64,000 nucleotides of DNA from Comamonadaceae bacterium (GTDB lineage Bacteria > Pseudomonadota > Gammaproteobacteria > Burkholderiales > Burkholderiaceae_C): contig CANCER010000017.1 of the NCBI GenBank assembly GCA_947375135.1, forward strand, positions 20,085-84,084, read 5' to 3'. The notes under the pieces are model-generated. The model ran no database searches. It had not been told where the DNA came from and saw only the letters and a program-made list of their open reading frames with translations. Of the stretch, positions 16,711 through 25,883 are shown in pieces (positions within the stretch are counted from its first letter, which is position 1; every line of letters starts with the position of its first letter). Both the position numbers and the translations under genes were made by a program.

Positions 16711-17715
16711 ATGCAATTGATTATCACGGATGCGCGGTTCTCCAGATCCCACGCAATCCAGTTGAGCGGACTGCGCCTGCTGGTGGGGGGGCTGGGTTTG
16801 TCCCTGTGCCTGTTGCTGGTGTCTGCAGCGCTTTATCACTGGGTGTTTCTCAAGGGTGTGCGGGAAGACTGGCCGGTGATCAGCACGTTGGTGCGTATCG
16901 TGGTTCGTGACGAGGTGGCTCAGCGTGACCGCTTCATGCGCGAGAACATCGACGTCATGGCCAAGCGCCTGGGCGAGATGCAGGCAAAAATGCTGCAATT
17001 GGAATCACTGGGCGAACGGGTGTCGGGCCTGGCGGGCATCAACCCGGCCGATATCAAGGGCAAGGCGGGGCAGGGCGGCATTTTGGTTTCTCCACGCAGC
17101 CTCTCTATGGAAGAACTGCAAGCGGCGCTGGGTGATCTGGATCACATCGCCAGCCAGCACACCGATGTGATGACGGTGATTGAGTCGCGCCTCTTCGAGC
17201 AGAAGGTCAAGAAACTGATGGTGCCCACCGCGCAACCGGTCAAGGATGGGACTCTTGGCTCCACCTTTGGTTGGCGCATCGACCCCTTCACCGGCCGCAC
17301 GGCCTTGCATACCGGGCTGGATTTTGCCGCTGAAGTGGGTACGCCAATACTTGCTGCTGCGGGCGGTGTGGTGGTGTCGCAGGAGTTCCACCCGCAGTAC
17401 GGCAACATGATCGAGGTGGATCATGGCAACGACCTCATTACCCGCTATGCCCATTCTTCCCGCGTGCTCGTCAAAAAGGGCGATTTGGTCAAGCGCGGCC
17501 AGATAATTGCCGAAGTCGGGAATACGGGGCGTTCCACCGGCCCCCATCTGCACTTTGAAGTGCTGGCGCAACAGGTGCCGCAGGACCCGCAAAAATTCCT
17601 GAATGCAGGTAGCAACATGCCAATGCCCAAGCTTGCGTTAGGCGGTGTGCGGCAAACTGTGGCGGTCAAAGCTGCGGCTTCGCCACTTCCGGCAGCGTCC
17701 GCCTCGGGATCCTAG
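16711..17715 (+). CDS. M23 family metallopeptidase (LytM-type), membrane anchored
   Basis: A 334-residue protein with one N-terminal membrane helix (LLVGGLGLSLCLLLVSAALYH, about residues 23-43), a helical/coiled-coil stalk (about 65-150) and a C-terminal LytM domain. The zinc-site motifs are intact: HTGLDFAAEVGTPI (HxxxD) and GPHLHFEV (HxH). It should cut peptidoglycan cross-bridges or, like NlpD/EnvC relatives, activate amidases. The ATG at 16711 was chosen because an AAAAGGA ribosome site precedes it and the membrane helix then sits correctly. It lies upstream of secA with a 156-base gap. Confidence 0.88.
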   Translation: MQLIITDARFSRSHAIQLSGLRLLVGGLGLSLCLLLVSAALYHWVFLKGVREDWPVISTLVRIVVRDEVAQRDRFMRENIDVMAKRLGEMQAKMLQLESLGERVSGLAGINPADIKGKAGQGGILVSPRSLSMEELQAALGDLDHIASQHTDVMTVIESRLFEQKVKKLMVPTAQPVKDGTLGSTFGWRIDPFTGRTALHTGLDFAAEVGTPILAAAGGVVVSQEFHPQYGNMIEVDHGNDLITRYAHSSRVLVKKGDLVKRGQIIAEVGNTGRSTGPHLHFEVLAQQVPQDPQKFLNAGSNMPMPKLALGGVRQTVAVKAAASPLPAASASGS

Positions 17716-17871
17716 TCCTGTCGACGTTAAAATCTGCGCTTTAGCAGGCTGTGCAAGCCGCGGGCGCCTTGGCGCTTGCCTTTTGCCGGATTGCCCTCAC
17801 TTCACCTTGATTAGAAAAAGGACTGTGCTGTTCTGTTCTCCCGCTTTGGGAAACAGGCCAGTCTTGTTTGC

Positions 17872-20658
17872 ATGGCCACCAATATTCTTACCAAAATCTT
17901 CGGAAGTCGTAACGACCGTCTGCTCAAACAATACCGTTCTGTGGTGACCCGCATCAATGCGCTGGAGCCTGAGTTCGAAAAGCTGACCGACGAGGCCCTC
18001 AAAGCCAAAACCCAGGAATTCAAGACCCGGGTGGCCAATGGCGAAACGCTGGATGCCATATTGCCCGAGGCCTTTGCCGTGGTACGCGAGGGCTCCAAGC
18101 GCATCATGAAGATGCGCCACTTTGATGTGCAGATGCTGGGTGGTATGTCGCTGCATAACGGCAAGATTTCTGAAATGGGCACGGGTGAAGGCAAGACGCT
18201 CACCAGTACCCTGCCGGTGTACCTGAATGCCCTGACCGACAAGGGTGTTCACGTGGTGACGGTGAATGATTACCTGGCCAGCCGTGATGCGCGTTGGATG
18301 GGCCGCCTCTACAACTTTCTGGGTCTTACGGTCGGTATCAACCTGCCGCAGGCACCACGGGAGGAAAAACAGGCCGCTTACCGCGCCGACATCACCTACG
18401 GCACCAACAACGAATACGGCTTCGACTATCTGCGCGACAACATGGTGCATGAAGTGGCAGACCGGGTGCAGCGCGGGCTGAACTTTGCCATCGTCGATGA
18501 GGTGGACTCCATCCTGATCGACGAGGCGCGCACGCCGCTGATCATCAGCGGACAGGCGGAAGACCATACCGACCTGTATCTGGCCATCAACAAGGTGGTG
18601 CCCTTGATGAGCAAGCAGGAGGGTGAGGCCGACCCGCATACTGGCGAAGGCATCACCAAGCCAGGTGACTTCACCGTGGACGAAAAATCCCATCAGGTCT
18701 ATCTGACCGAAGCCGGGCACGAGAACGCAGAGCGCATTCTGTCCGGGCTGGGGTTGATTGCCGAGGGTGCCTCCCTCTACGACCCGGCCAACATCGCGCT
18801 GATGCACCACCTGTATGCCGCTTTGCGTGCCAACCACCTCTACCACCGCGACCAGCATTACGTGGTGCAAGAGGGCGAGATCGTCATCGTTGACGAGTTC
18901 ACCGGCCGCCTGATGACGGGCCGGCGCTGGAGCGACGGCCTGCACCAGGCCGTGGAGGCCAAAGAAGGCGTGGAGATCCAGGCCGAAAACCAGACCCTGG
19001 CCTCCATCACCTTCCAGAACTACTTCCGCCTGTACGGCAAGCTGGCCGGCATGACCGGCACGGCCGACACCGAAGCCTACGAGTTCCAGGAAATCTACGG
19101 CCTGGAAACGGTGGTGATTCCGCCTAACCGCAAGAGCCGCCGCGAAGACCAGCTGGACCGCGTCTACAAGACCACGCGCGAAAAGTACGAGGCTGCCATC
19201 AAGGACATCCGCGAATGTTACGAACGCGGTCAGCCGGTGCTGGTGGGTACCACCTCAATCGAAAACTCTGAAATCATTGCCACGCTGCTGGAAAAGGACA
19301 AACTGCCGCACCAGGTGCTCAATGCCAAGCAGCACGCCCGCGAGGCCGACATCGTGGCCCAGGCCGGTCGCGCCAAGATGATCACCATTGCCACCAATAT
19401 GGCCGGTCGGGGTACCGACATTGTGCTGGGCGGCAGCATCCAGAAAACCATAGAGGATGTGGAAGCGGACGCGTCACTGGACGAGGCCGCCAAGCAGGCC
19501 GCCATTGCCCAGATCCGTGCCGACTGGACGCGCGACCACGAAGCCGTCAAGGCACTGGGTGGCCTGCGCATCATCGCCACCGAGCGCCATGAGTCGCGCC
19601 GTATTGACAACCAGTTGCGTGGCCGCTCCGGGCGCCAGGGTGATCCCGGTTCATCGCGCTTTTACCTGAGCCTGGATGACGCGCTGATGCGCATCTTTGC
19701 CGGTGACCGCGTCAAGGCCATCATGGACCGTCTGAAAATGCCCGATGGCGAAGCCATCGAAGCCGGCATCGTGACGCGCAGCATCGAGAGTGCCCAACGC
19801 AAGGTGGAAGCGCGCAACTTCGACATGCGCAAGCAGTTGCTGGAATACGACGACGTATCCAACGACCAGCGAAAGGTGATCTACCAGCAGCGCAACGCCA
19901 TTCTGGACGCCCAAAGTCTGAGCGCCCAGATTGCTTCACTGCGCGAAGGTTGTTTCCAGGACCTGGTGCGCATGTATGTGCCGCAGGAGTCGGTGGAAGA
20001 GCAGTGGGACATTGCCAGTCTGCAAAAAGTGCTGGCCGACGAGTGGCAGATGGAGTTGGACCTGAAAACGCAAATCGAACAGGCCAGCGCGATTACCGAT
20101 GAAGAAGTGTTGCATACCGTCGCTACCAAGGCAGACGACGCCTTTAATGCCAAGGTGGCCTTGGTGGGCGAAGCCAACTTCACCCAGTTTGAACGCATGG
20201 TGCTGTTGCAAAGCATCGACACGCACTGGCGCGACCACCTCAGCGCGCTGGACTACCTGCGCCAGGGTATCCACCTGCGCGGCTATGCGCAAAAGCAGCC
20301 CAAGCAGGAATACAAGCGCGAAGCCTTCGAGTTGTTCGGGCAGTTGCTGGACTCGGTCAAAAACGATGTCACCAAGGTGCTGATGACGGTGAAGATCCAG
20401 TCGGCCGAGCAGATTGACGAAGCGGCGCAAGCCCTGGAAGCGCGTGCCGACGCGATTGCCAACGTCACCTATTCCGCACCGACCGAGACCGGTGAGGTTG
20501 AAACCATAGTGGATGCAGAAACCGTGGGCTTGGCCAAGTCCGCAACAGCCTCCGCAGCGGCTGCAGCCGCCGCCAGCATGGCGCGGGTGGGCCGTAACGA
20601 CCCTTGCCCTTGCGGTAGCGGCAAGAAGTACAAACTGTGCCACGGCAAACTCGCCTGA
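17872..20658 (+). CDS. secA: Preprotein translocase ATPase SecA
   Basis: A 928-residue SecA, the ATPase motor that pushes unfolded proteins through SecYEG. It begins [21 protein letters not shown] as in betaproteobacteria. The Walker A motif is near residues 102-109 (GTGEGKT) and the DEAD-like Walker B near 207-212 ([14 protein letters not shown]). The second nucleotide domain holds [14 protein letters not shown] and the arginine finger region [17 protein letters not shown]. The C-terminus ends with the zinc-binding [17 protein letters not shown] tail that binds SecB and ribosomes. Length is normal. No clear Shine-Dalgarno sequence precedes the ATG. argJ follows after 9 bases. Confidence 0.98.
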   Translation: MATNILTKIFGSRNDRLLKQYRSVVTRINALEPEFEKLTDEALKAKTQEFKTRVANGETLDAILPEAFAVVREGSKRIMKMRHFDVQMLGGMSLHNGKISEMGTGEGKTLTSTLPVYLNALTDKGVHVVTVNDYLASRDARWMGRLYNFLGLTVGINLPQAPREEKQAAYRADITYGTNNEYGFDYLRDNMVHEVADRVQRGLNFAIVDEVDSILIDEARTPLIISGQAEDHTDLYLAINKVVPLMSKQEGEADPHTGEGITKPGDFTVDEKSHQVYLTEAGHENAERILSGLGLIAEGASLYDPANIALMHHLYAALRANHLYHRDQHYVVQEGEIVIVDEFTGRLMTGRRWSDGLHQAVEAKEGVEIQAENQTLASITFQNYFRLYGKLAGMTGTADTEAYEFQEIYGLETVVIPPNRKSRREDQLDRVYKTTREKYEAAIKDIRECYERGQPVLVGTTSIENSEIIATLLEKDKLPHQVLNAKQHAREADIVAQAGRAKMITIATNMAGRGTDIVLGGSIQKTIEDVEADASLDEAAKQAAIAQIRADWTRDHEAVKALGGLRIIATERHESRRIDNQLRGRSGRQGDPGSSRFYLSLDDALMRIFAGDRVKAIMDRLKMPDGEAIEAGIVTRSIESAQRKVEARNFDMRKQLLEYDDVSNDQRKVIYQQRNAILDAQSLSAQIASLREGCFQDLVRMYVPQESVEEQWDIASLQKVLADEWQMELDLKTQIEQASAITDEEVLHTVATKADDAFNAKVALVGEANFTQFERMVLLQSIDTHWRDHLSALDYLRQGIHLRGYAQKQPKQEYKREAFELFGQLLDSVKNDVTKVLMTVKIQSAEQIDEAAQALEARADAIANVTYSAPTETGEVETIVDAETVGLAKSATASAAAAAAASMARVGRNDPCPCGSGKKYKLCHGKLA

Positions 20659-20667
20659 AAGTAAACC

Positions 20668-21897
20668 ATGCCCGTTAACCTGCCCCTGCCGATTGCGGAC
20701 ACTCTCTATGCCATTGACGGAGTGCGCATTGGCGTGACCGAAGCCGGCATACGCAAAGCCAACCGCAAAGACTTGACGGTGGTGCTGATCGATGCCGGCT
20801 CCAGCGTGTCCGGCGTCTTCACCTCGAACCGCTTTTGCGCCGCGCCGGTGCAGCTGTGCCGTGAGCACCTGGCCACGGGTCAGGCGATGCGCGCCATGGT
20901 GATCAACACGGGCAATGCCAATGCGGGCACCGGTGTGGACGGTCTGAACCGCGCGCGCAGCACCTGCGCAGCCCTTGCCAAACGTCTGGGGATTGAGGCC
21001 ACGCAAGTGTTGCCCTTCTCGACCGGCGTGATCATGGAGACGTTGCCGATTGAACGGATTGAAGCCGGTCTGGACGCAGCCATTGCCGACGCCCATGCAG
21101 GCCACTGGTTGAAGGCGGCGGAAGGCATCATGACCACCGACACCCAACCCAAGGCCTTTGGTGTGCAGGGCATGGTAGGTGGCAAGTGGGTCAGCGTGTC
21201 CGGCATCAGCAAGGGCGCGGGCATGATTCGCCCCAATATGGCCACCATGCTGGGTTTTATCGCCACCGATGCCTGCGTCGATCAGTCCGTGATGAAGCAG
21301 TTGTCCTTGGAACTTGCCGAAGGCTCGTTCAACCGTGTGACGGTGGACGGTGATACCTCCACGAACGACTCTCTGGTGGTGATTGCCAGTAACAAGGCGG
21401 GCAATGCGGTGGTGGACTCATTGGCTTCTGCCGATGGCCAGGCACTGAAGAGCCTGATGCTGGAGGTGGCACGCAAGCTGGCCCAGGCGATTGTGCGTGA
21501 CGGCGAAGGCGCCACCAAATTTATCAGCGTGGTGGTGCAGGGCGGGCGTGACGCCGAAGAATGCCGCAAGGTAGCCTATGCCATTGCCCATTCGCCCCTG
21601 GTCAAGACCGCGTTCTATGCGTCGGATCCCAACCTCGGCCGCATTCTGGCCGCCGTGGGTTATGCCGGTATTGAGGATCTGGACCAGACCGGCATCGAGC
21701 TCTTCCTGGATGACGTGCATGTGGCCACACAAGGTGGACGCAACCCGGCCTACCGTGAAGAAGACGGTCAGCGCGTCATGAAGCAGGCTGAAATCACCGT
21801 GCGCGTGGAACTGGGCCGCGGTGATGCAGCACAGACCGTGTGGACCTGCGACTTCAGCCACGAGTACGTCACGATCAACGCAGATTATCGGAGTTGA
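20668..21897 (+). CDS. argJ: Bifunctional ornithine acetyltransferase/N-acetylglutamate synthase ArgJ
   Basis: A 409-residue ArgJ, which recycles the acetyl group from N-acetylornithine to glutamate in arginine synthesis and can also acetylate glutamate with acetyl-CoA. The self-cleavage site is visible as [12 protein letters not shown] with Thr193 as the nucleophile that becomes the N-terminus of the beta subunit. The substrate-site motifs [25 protein letters not shown] and SDPNLGRI are present. Length is normal. It follows secA closely and is probably transcribed with it. A GC-rich hairpin repeat follows the stop and may end or weaken transcription before the ATPase gene. Confidence 0.97.
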   Translation: MPVNLPLPIADTLYAIDGVRIGVTEAGIRKANRKDLTVVLIDAGSSVSGVFTSNRFCAAPVQLCREHLATGQAMRAMVINTGNANAGTGVDGLNRARSTCAALAKRLGIEATQVLPFSTGVIMETLPIERIEAGLDAAIADAHAGHWLKAAEGIMTTDTQPKAFGVQGMVGGKWVSVSGISKGAGMIRPNMATMLGFIATDACVDQSVMKQLSLELAEGSFNRVTVDGDTSTNDSLVVIASNKAGNAVVDSLASADGQALKSLMLEVARKLAQAIVRDGEGATKFISVVVQGGRDAEECRKVAYAIAHSPLVKTAFYASDPNLGRILAAVGYAGIEDLDQTGIELFLDDVHVATQGGRNPAYREEDGQRVMKQAEITVRVELGRGDAAQTVWTCDFSHEYVTINADYRS

Positions 21898-21904
21898 ACA
21901 CCCC

Positions 21905-21987
21905 CTTCCAGCCTCACTGCGTGTAGTCTGTTCCCCCCTTGCAGGGGGCAACACCAGTGGCCCGGCAAAGCCGGTTCCACGGTGTTC
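21905..21987 (+). repeat. GC-rich hairpin repeat, copy A (after argJ)
   Basis: Downstream of argJ is a block made of TCACTGCGTGTAG, a small hairpin (CCCCC TTGCA GGGGG) and a long bulged hairpin from 21951 to 21985 (ACACC-GTGG-CCGGC, loop AAA, closing GCCGG-CCAC-GGTGT). The same order of elements is seen in copy C at 53337-53483. It may act as a transcript end or stabiliser. Confidence 0.6.
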
Positions 21988-22021
21988 CTGAGTTTTGAAC
22001 CTGTCGCTCCGGATGCTTGAT

Positions 22022-22900
22022 ATGAACGAAAAGATAGAACAATTTCTGGCGCGGGCCGAGCTATTTATGGCACGGGTCGAGGCTTCTCTGCCGCATGGCC
22101 TGTCCGAGCCGGACTGGAACGAATCCATCGCCTTTCGCTACCGCCGCCGCTCCTCCGGCCAGGGTGTGATTTCGGCGGTGCACCATGTGGGCGCCATGCG
22201 TCTGTCGGACCTGATCGACATCGACCAGCAAAAGGAAAAAATCCAGCGCAACACGGCCCAGTTCGTGCGCGGTGCTACGGCCAACAATGTGTTGCTGACC
22301 GGCGCACGGGGCACCGGCAAGTCTTCCCTGATTCGCGCCTGCCTGCACACCTATGCCGCACAGGGTCTGCGTCTGATCGAGGTGGATAAGGCCGATCTGG
22401 TGGACCTGCCGGACATTGTGGACCTGGTGGCCAAGCGCCCGGAAAAGTTCATTGTGTTTTGCGATGACCTGAGCTTCGATGAGGGCGAGCCCGGCTACAA
22501 GGCCTTGAAGTCGGTGCTGGACGGCTCAGTCGCTGCAGCCACGGCCAATGTGCTGGTCTATGCCACCAGCAACCGCCGCCATTTGCTGCCCGAATACATG
22601 TCCGAGAATCTGACCTACACCCATACCCCCGAGGGCGAGGTACATCCGGGCGAAGTGGTGGAAGAAAAGATATCGCTGTCCGAACGTTTTGGCCTGTGGG
22701 TCAGCTTCTATCCCTTTACGCAGGATGAATACCTGCACATCGCAGCCCAGTGGCTGCAGGTGCTGGGCGTGTCGACCAGCGAAATCGAGGCTGCACGTCC
22801 GGATGCCCTGCTGTGGGCATTGGAGCGCGGTTCGCGCAGCGGCCGCGTGGCCCGGCAATTCGCCCAGGACTACGCCGGGCGCAAGACCTCTCTGGAATGA
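22022..22900 (+). CDS. DUF815 family AAA ATPase
   Basis: A 292-residue ATPase with Walker A LLTGARGTGKSSLIRA (about residues 92-105) and Walker B FIVFCDDLSFDEGE (about 143-156), followed by a sensor-1-like VLVYATSNRRHLLPEY. This layout is that of the DUF815 (YifB-unrelated, DnaA-like AAA+) family, whose role is not established. The ATG at 22022 is preferred over an upstream TTG because conserved sequence begins soon after. The stop overlaps the start of the Nudix gene (ATGA). I recall this pairing with mutT in other betaproteobacteria, which hints at a link to DNA or nucleotide quality control but does not show it. Confidence 0.85.
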   Translation: MNEKIEQFLARAELFMARVEASLPHGLSEPDWNESIAFRYRRRSSGQGVISAVHHVGAMRLSDLIDIDQQKEKIQRNTAQFVRGATANNVLLTGARGTGKSSLIRACLHTYAAQGLRLIEVDKADLVDLPDIVDLVAKRPEKFIVFCDDLSFDEGEPGYKALKSVLDGSVAAATANVLVYATSNRRHLLPEYMSENLTYTHTPEGEVHPGEVVEEKISLSERFGLWVSFYPFTQDEYLHIAAQWLQVLGVSTSEIEAARPDALLWALERGSRSGRVARQFAQDYAGRKTSLE

Positions 22901-23400
22901 GTGCCGCGCCCGGTCACCCCAAGCCCACCCTGATGGCCGACGCCCATGCCGCGCGCGTGGGTGGTCCGGACCGCCCCGTCACGGAAGTGGCTGTGGGCGT
23001 ACTGGTGCGTGTGGATGGTGCCTTTTTGCTAACCTCACGTCCCGTGGGCAAGGTGTATGCCGGGTATTGGGAATTTCCCGGCGGAAAGCTCGAAGCGGGA
23101 GAGTCGGTGGAACAGGCCTTGCGCCGTGAGTTGCACGAAGAACTCGGCATCACCATCGGTGCTGTTACGCCCTGGCATGTCGAAATGGTGGATTACCCGC
23201 ACGCGCTGGTAAGGCTGCATTTCTGCAAGGTGTTCGACTGGACGGGTGAACTGCAGATGCGGGAGGCGCAAGAATTTTGCTGGGAACAGTTGCCGGTCCA
23301 GGTGCAGCCTGTGCTTCCGGGCACGGTGCCGGTGCTGGCCTGGTTCGCGCAAGAGCGTGGTTTTGTCGCCGCTACCCACCAGGCCGAGAGCGCAGGCTGA
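22897..23400 (+). CDS. mutT: Nudix hydrolase, MutT-type 8-oxo-dGTP diphosphatase
   Basis: A 167-residue Nudix protein with an intact Nudix box: GGKLEAGESVEQALRRELHEELGI (GX5EX7REXXEEXGI). It follows VAVGVLVRVDGAFLLTSRPVGKVYAGYWEFPGG, in which YAGYWEFPGGK is the MutT-type substrate region. MutT removes oxidised dGTP from the pool and so prevents A:T to C:G mutations. The ATG at 22897 overlaps the upstream ATPase stop by 4 bases. The first roughly 25 residues are a Pro/Ala-rich extension; an internal Met at residue 13 is an alternative start. It converges on yacG with a 24-base gap. Confidence 0.88.
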   Translation: MSAAPGHPKPTLMADAHAARVGGPDRPVTEVAVGVLVRVDGAFLLTSRPVGKVYAGYWEFPGGKLEAGESVEQALRRELHEELGITIGAVTPWHVEMVDYPHALVRLHFCKVFDWTGELQMREAQEFCWEQLPVQVQPVLPGTVPVLAWFAQERGFVAATHQAESAG

Positions 23401-23424
23401 AACGCCGCTTTACCGCCGCCTTCT

Positions 23425-23628
23425 TCACTGCAATTTGGGGTCGCCGAACAAGCCATCTTCCGGCGGCGCTTCGGTTGGTACCCGAAAGGCTTCGCTGGCC
23501 CAGGCACCAAAGTCCATGTTCTTGCAGCGCTCGCTGCAAAAAGGCCGGAACGGGTTGCTGGCAGCGTACACACTGTCTCCGCCACACGCCGGGCAGCGAA
23601 CGATTTTTGTCGGGATGGAGGTCTCCAT
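23425..23628 (-). CDS. yacG: DNA gyrase inhibitor / zinc-finger protein YacG
   Basis: A 67-residue zinc protein with the YacG four-cysteine pattern: CPACGG then FRPFCSERCKNMDFGAW. YacG binds GyrB and blocks gyrase in Escherichia coli. The downstream acidic tail (PTEAPPEDGLFGDP) is typical. It follows zapD by 18 bases on the same strand, and the order coaE-zapD-yacG is widely conserved with the prepilin peptidase genes. Family identity is clear; the physiological purpose of gyrase inhibition is less so. Confidence 0.93.
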   Translation of the reverse strand: METSIPTKIVRCPACGGDSVYAASNPFRPFCSERCKNMDFGAWASEAFRVPTEAPPEDGLFGDPKLQ

Positions 23629-23646
23629 GCGTCGGCTACTTCCCGC

Positions 23647-24402
23647 TCAAGAGCACAGTGCGATTTCGAAGGCGCCGTCTTCCAATGCCGGATGCATTTT
23701 GTCGTCTGCATCCATGCGCATGAGTCGGATGGACACCATCAGGCGGTTGCCACTGATTTCGGGAATCAATTGCAAACCCGGGTCCATTGCCATGCGCATG
23801 AGTTGAAAGGTGCGGCCCTGCGGCAGGTTTTGCTGAAACTGGCCCGCTGTAGCCACCACTTTTTGTGGGGCGCCAGAGTCGCGCAGCATCTTGAGCAGCA
23901 AATGGATGGAGTCTGCCAGCGGTGCCATTGTTGAAAACCAGCGGTGCAAGTCCGTGGTCCGGGCACCGGCGCTGCGGTGCTGCCAGGAAAAATAGGCGGG
24001 CAGGTCAAATCCGCAGGTTCCGCCCGGAATGCCGATACGGCTGCGGATGCCCATCAGCCAGTCGTTCTCGGTGAGTGCCTGGCCGGCCTTGCCGGTGGTT
24101 GCGTTCAAGCCTTCAAAGCAGCCTTCGACCTGAGCGATCACCTTGTCCAGAACGCCTTCGGCGATGGCCGGGTTACCGCGATAGCCGTTGAGCACCTGTT
24201 TTTGCTTGTCCAAGTCTTTGAGTACATCGGATTTCAGATCGGCGCGTGCCCCAACTTCCATGATTTCAAAGATGGTGGCCAGGGCAAAGTGGTGGTCCAG
24301 CGGCGTGTCGCGCGACACCAGGGTGGATAGACGCAAAAACAGATGTTCAAGCCGCAGATAAGTGCGAATGCGTTCGTTAAAGGGATATTCGTAGAGAATC
24401 AC
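23647..24402 (-). CDS. zapD: Cell division protein ZapD
   Basis: A 251-residue ZapD, the FtsZ-bundling protein that stabilises the division ring. It begins MILYEYPFNERIRTYLRLEHLF, the family signature, and contains the conserved NDWLMGIRSRIGIPGGTCGFDLPAYFSW block and the C-terminal QLIPEISGNRLMVSIRLM strand. The length equals that of known ZapD proteins. It lies between coaE (22 bases upstream) and yacG (18 bases downstream) in a compact minus-strand group. Confidence 0.95.
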   Translation of the reverse strand: MILYEYPFNERIRTYLRLEHLFLRLSTLVSRDTPLDHHFALATIFEIMEVGARADLKSDVLKDLDKQKQVLNGYRGNPAIAEGVLDKVIAQVEGCFEGLNATTGKAGQALTENDWLMGIRSRIGIPGGTCGFDLPAYFSWQHRSAGARTTDLHRWFSTMAPLADSIHLLLKMLRDSGAPQKVVATAGQFQQNLPQGRTFQLMRMAMDPGLQLIPEISGNRLMVSIRLMRMDADDKMHPALEDGAFEIALCS

Positions 24403-24424
24403 GCTGTGCTTTCGGGTGGCCGCA

Positions 24425-25036
24425 TCATAGCCCGAACTGCTGTCCTATTTCCCGCACCACGGCCGCCAAGTCCTGCAAAGAAAGGACATCGTTGAACAGC
24501 ACGGTGTCCGCGGCGGCCAGGCGCCGGCCTCGACTGGCCTGCGCGGCCATGATTTTTTCCACCTCGTCCGCGCGCAAGCCGCTGCGGGCAGCGACCCGGC
24601 TGATCTGGGTGGCCGGCAGGCAGTCCACCACCAGAACGCGCTGCAGGGTCTTGCGCCAGTGCGCAGACTCCACCAGCAAGGGGATGTCAAATACCAGACA
24701 AGTCTTTCCGGCGTGGGTCAGTGCGTGTGCCTGCGCCGCAATCTGCTGTCCCACCAGGGGGTGGATGATGGATTCCAGGCGGGACTTTGCCTGCGGGTCG
24801 CTGAACACCTCCTGGCGCATACGGTTCCGGTTGAGCGCTCCATCGCCGCCAATAAAGCTTGCACCAAACTGCGCCTGAATCAGCGGGATGGCCGCGCCCC
24901 CGGCGGCTGTCGTGGCGCGGGAAATGGCATCGGCATCAATGACGCCCGCGCCCAGATCAGCCAGCATGCCGGCGACGGTGCTTTTGCCGCTGCCAATGCC
25001 GCCGGTCAAACCCAGTCGCAACGGCGAGCGGGTCAC
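24425..25036 (-). CDS. coaE: Dephospho-CoA kinase CoaE
   Basis: A 203-residue kinase performing the last step of coenzyme A synthesis, phosphorylating the 3' hydroxyl of dephospho-CoA. The P-loop is GLTGGIGSGKST (residues 9-20), followed by the CoaE motifs DADAISR and the lid region VFDIPLLVES. I chose the GTG at 25036, one base after the pilD stop, because the P-loop must lie close to the N-terminus; the longer frame upstream overlaps pilD and looks unconserved. It is coupled to pilD upstream and zapD downstream. Confidence 0.94.
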   Translation of the reverse strand: MTRSPLRLGLTGGIGSGKSTVAGMLADLGAGVIDADAISRATTAAGGAAIPLIQAQFGASFIGGDGALNRNRMRQEVFSDPQAKSRLESIIHPLVGQQIAAQAHALTHAGKTCLVFDIPLLVESAHWRKTLQRVLVVDCLPATQISRVAARSGLRADEVEKIMAAQASRGRRLAAADTVLFNDVLSLQDLAAVVREIGQQFGL

Positions 25037-25037
25037 C

Positions 25038-25883
25038 TCAAAGTCCCATGACCTGGCGCAGTGCCTGGGGGCCCAACACCAATGCACTGAAGCCCGCACC
25101 TGCCAAAAACGGCCCGAAGGGCACATAGCCACCTTCGCGCAGGCTGGCGTTGAACTTCATGGCCGCGCCGATCACCGCACCTATCACGGAGGCGATCAGG
25201 ATGAGGGGGATGAGCGTCTGCCAGCCAAACCAGGCGCCCAAAGCGGCAAAGAGCTTGAAGTCGCCAAAGCCCATGCCCTCTTTGCCGGTTGCGAGTTTGA
25301 ATCCCCAGTACACCAACCACAAGGACATATAGCCGGCCACCGCACCCCATAGTGCGTCGTACAGGGTGACGGGAATCCAGTGCAATGCTGCGGCGATCAT
25401 CCCCAGCCAGAGCAGTGGCAGGGTGAGATCGTCCGGCAACAAGGTGGTATCCCAGTCAATCAAGGCCAGGGTCAGCAGGAGGGCACAGAACGCACACCAG
25501 GCATAGCCGGTCGCGTTGGCACCGTGCGTCCAGATGCAATAAAAAAACAGTGAAGCGAGTGCCGCTTCCACCAGCGGGTAACGGGCACTGATGGGTGCTT
25601 TGCAGGCAGCGCATTTGCCACCCAGCGCGAGATAGCTCAGCACCGGTATGTTTTCATACCAGGCAATCGGGTGCGTGCAGTGCGGGCAACGCGAGCGTGG
25701 CACCATGAGGTTAAAAGGTTCCTGCTCGGGGGCTTCCTGGCCTGCCATCTCTGCAGCGTCCTGCTGCCACTGGCGCTCCATCATCTTGGGCAGACGGTAC
25801 ACCACGACATTTAAAAAACTGCCGAACAGCAACCCGAACAATCCATACAGGCTGGCGTCCAGCCATTGCACACCGTAAGCCAT
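25038..25883 (-). CDS. pilD: Prepilin peptidase / N-methyltransferase PilD
   Basis: A 281-residue polytopic membrane aspartic protease that cuts the leader of type IV prepilins and methylates the new N-terminus. The cytoplasmic zinc loop is present with paired cysteines C66-C69 and C91-C94 (CPHC and CAAC). The catalytic GFGD motif (GMGFGDFKLFAALGAW) is near residue 205, and the first Asp lies in LALIDWDTTLLPDDLTLPLLWLGM. The ATG at 25883 shares one base with the pilC stop (TGATG), so translation is coupled; a GTG one codon earlier is possible. It should serve the pilus genes pilC and pilB upstream. Confidence 0.95.
   Translation of the reverse strand: MAYGVQWLDASLYGLFGLLFGSFLNVVVYRLPKMMERQWQQDAAEMAGQEAPEQEPFNLMVPRSRCPHCTHPIAWYENIPVLSYLALGGKCAACKAPISARYPLVEAALASLFFYCIWTHGANATGYAWCAFCALLLTLALIDWDTTLLPDDLTLPLLWLGMIAAALHWIPVTLYDALWGAVAGYMSLWLVYWGFKLATGKEGMGFGDFKLFAALGAWFGWQTLIPLILIASVIGAVIGAAMKFNASLREGGYVPFGPFLAGAGFSALVLGPQALRQVMGL

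Noticed and set aside
19936..21147. A 403-codon minus-strand frame opposite secA and argJ
   Set aside because: Antisense shadow with Gln/His/Gly-rich composition and no homology features.
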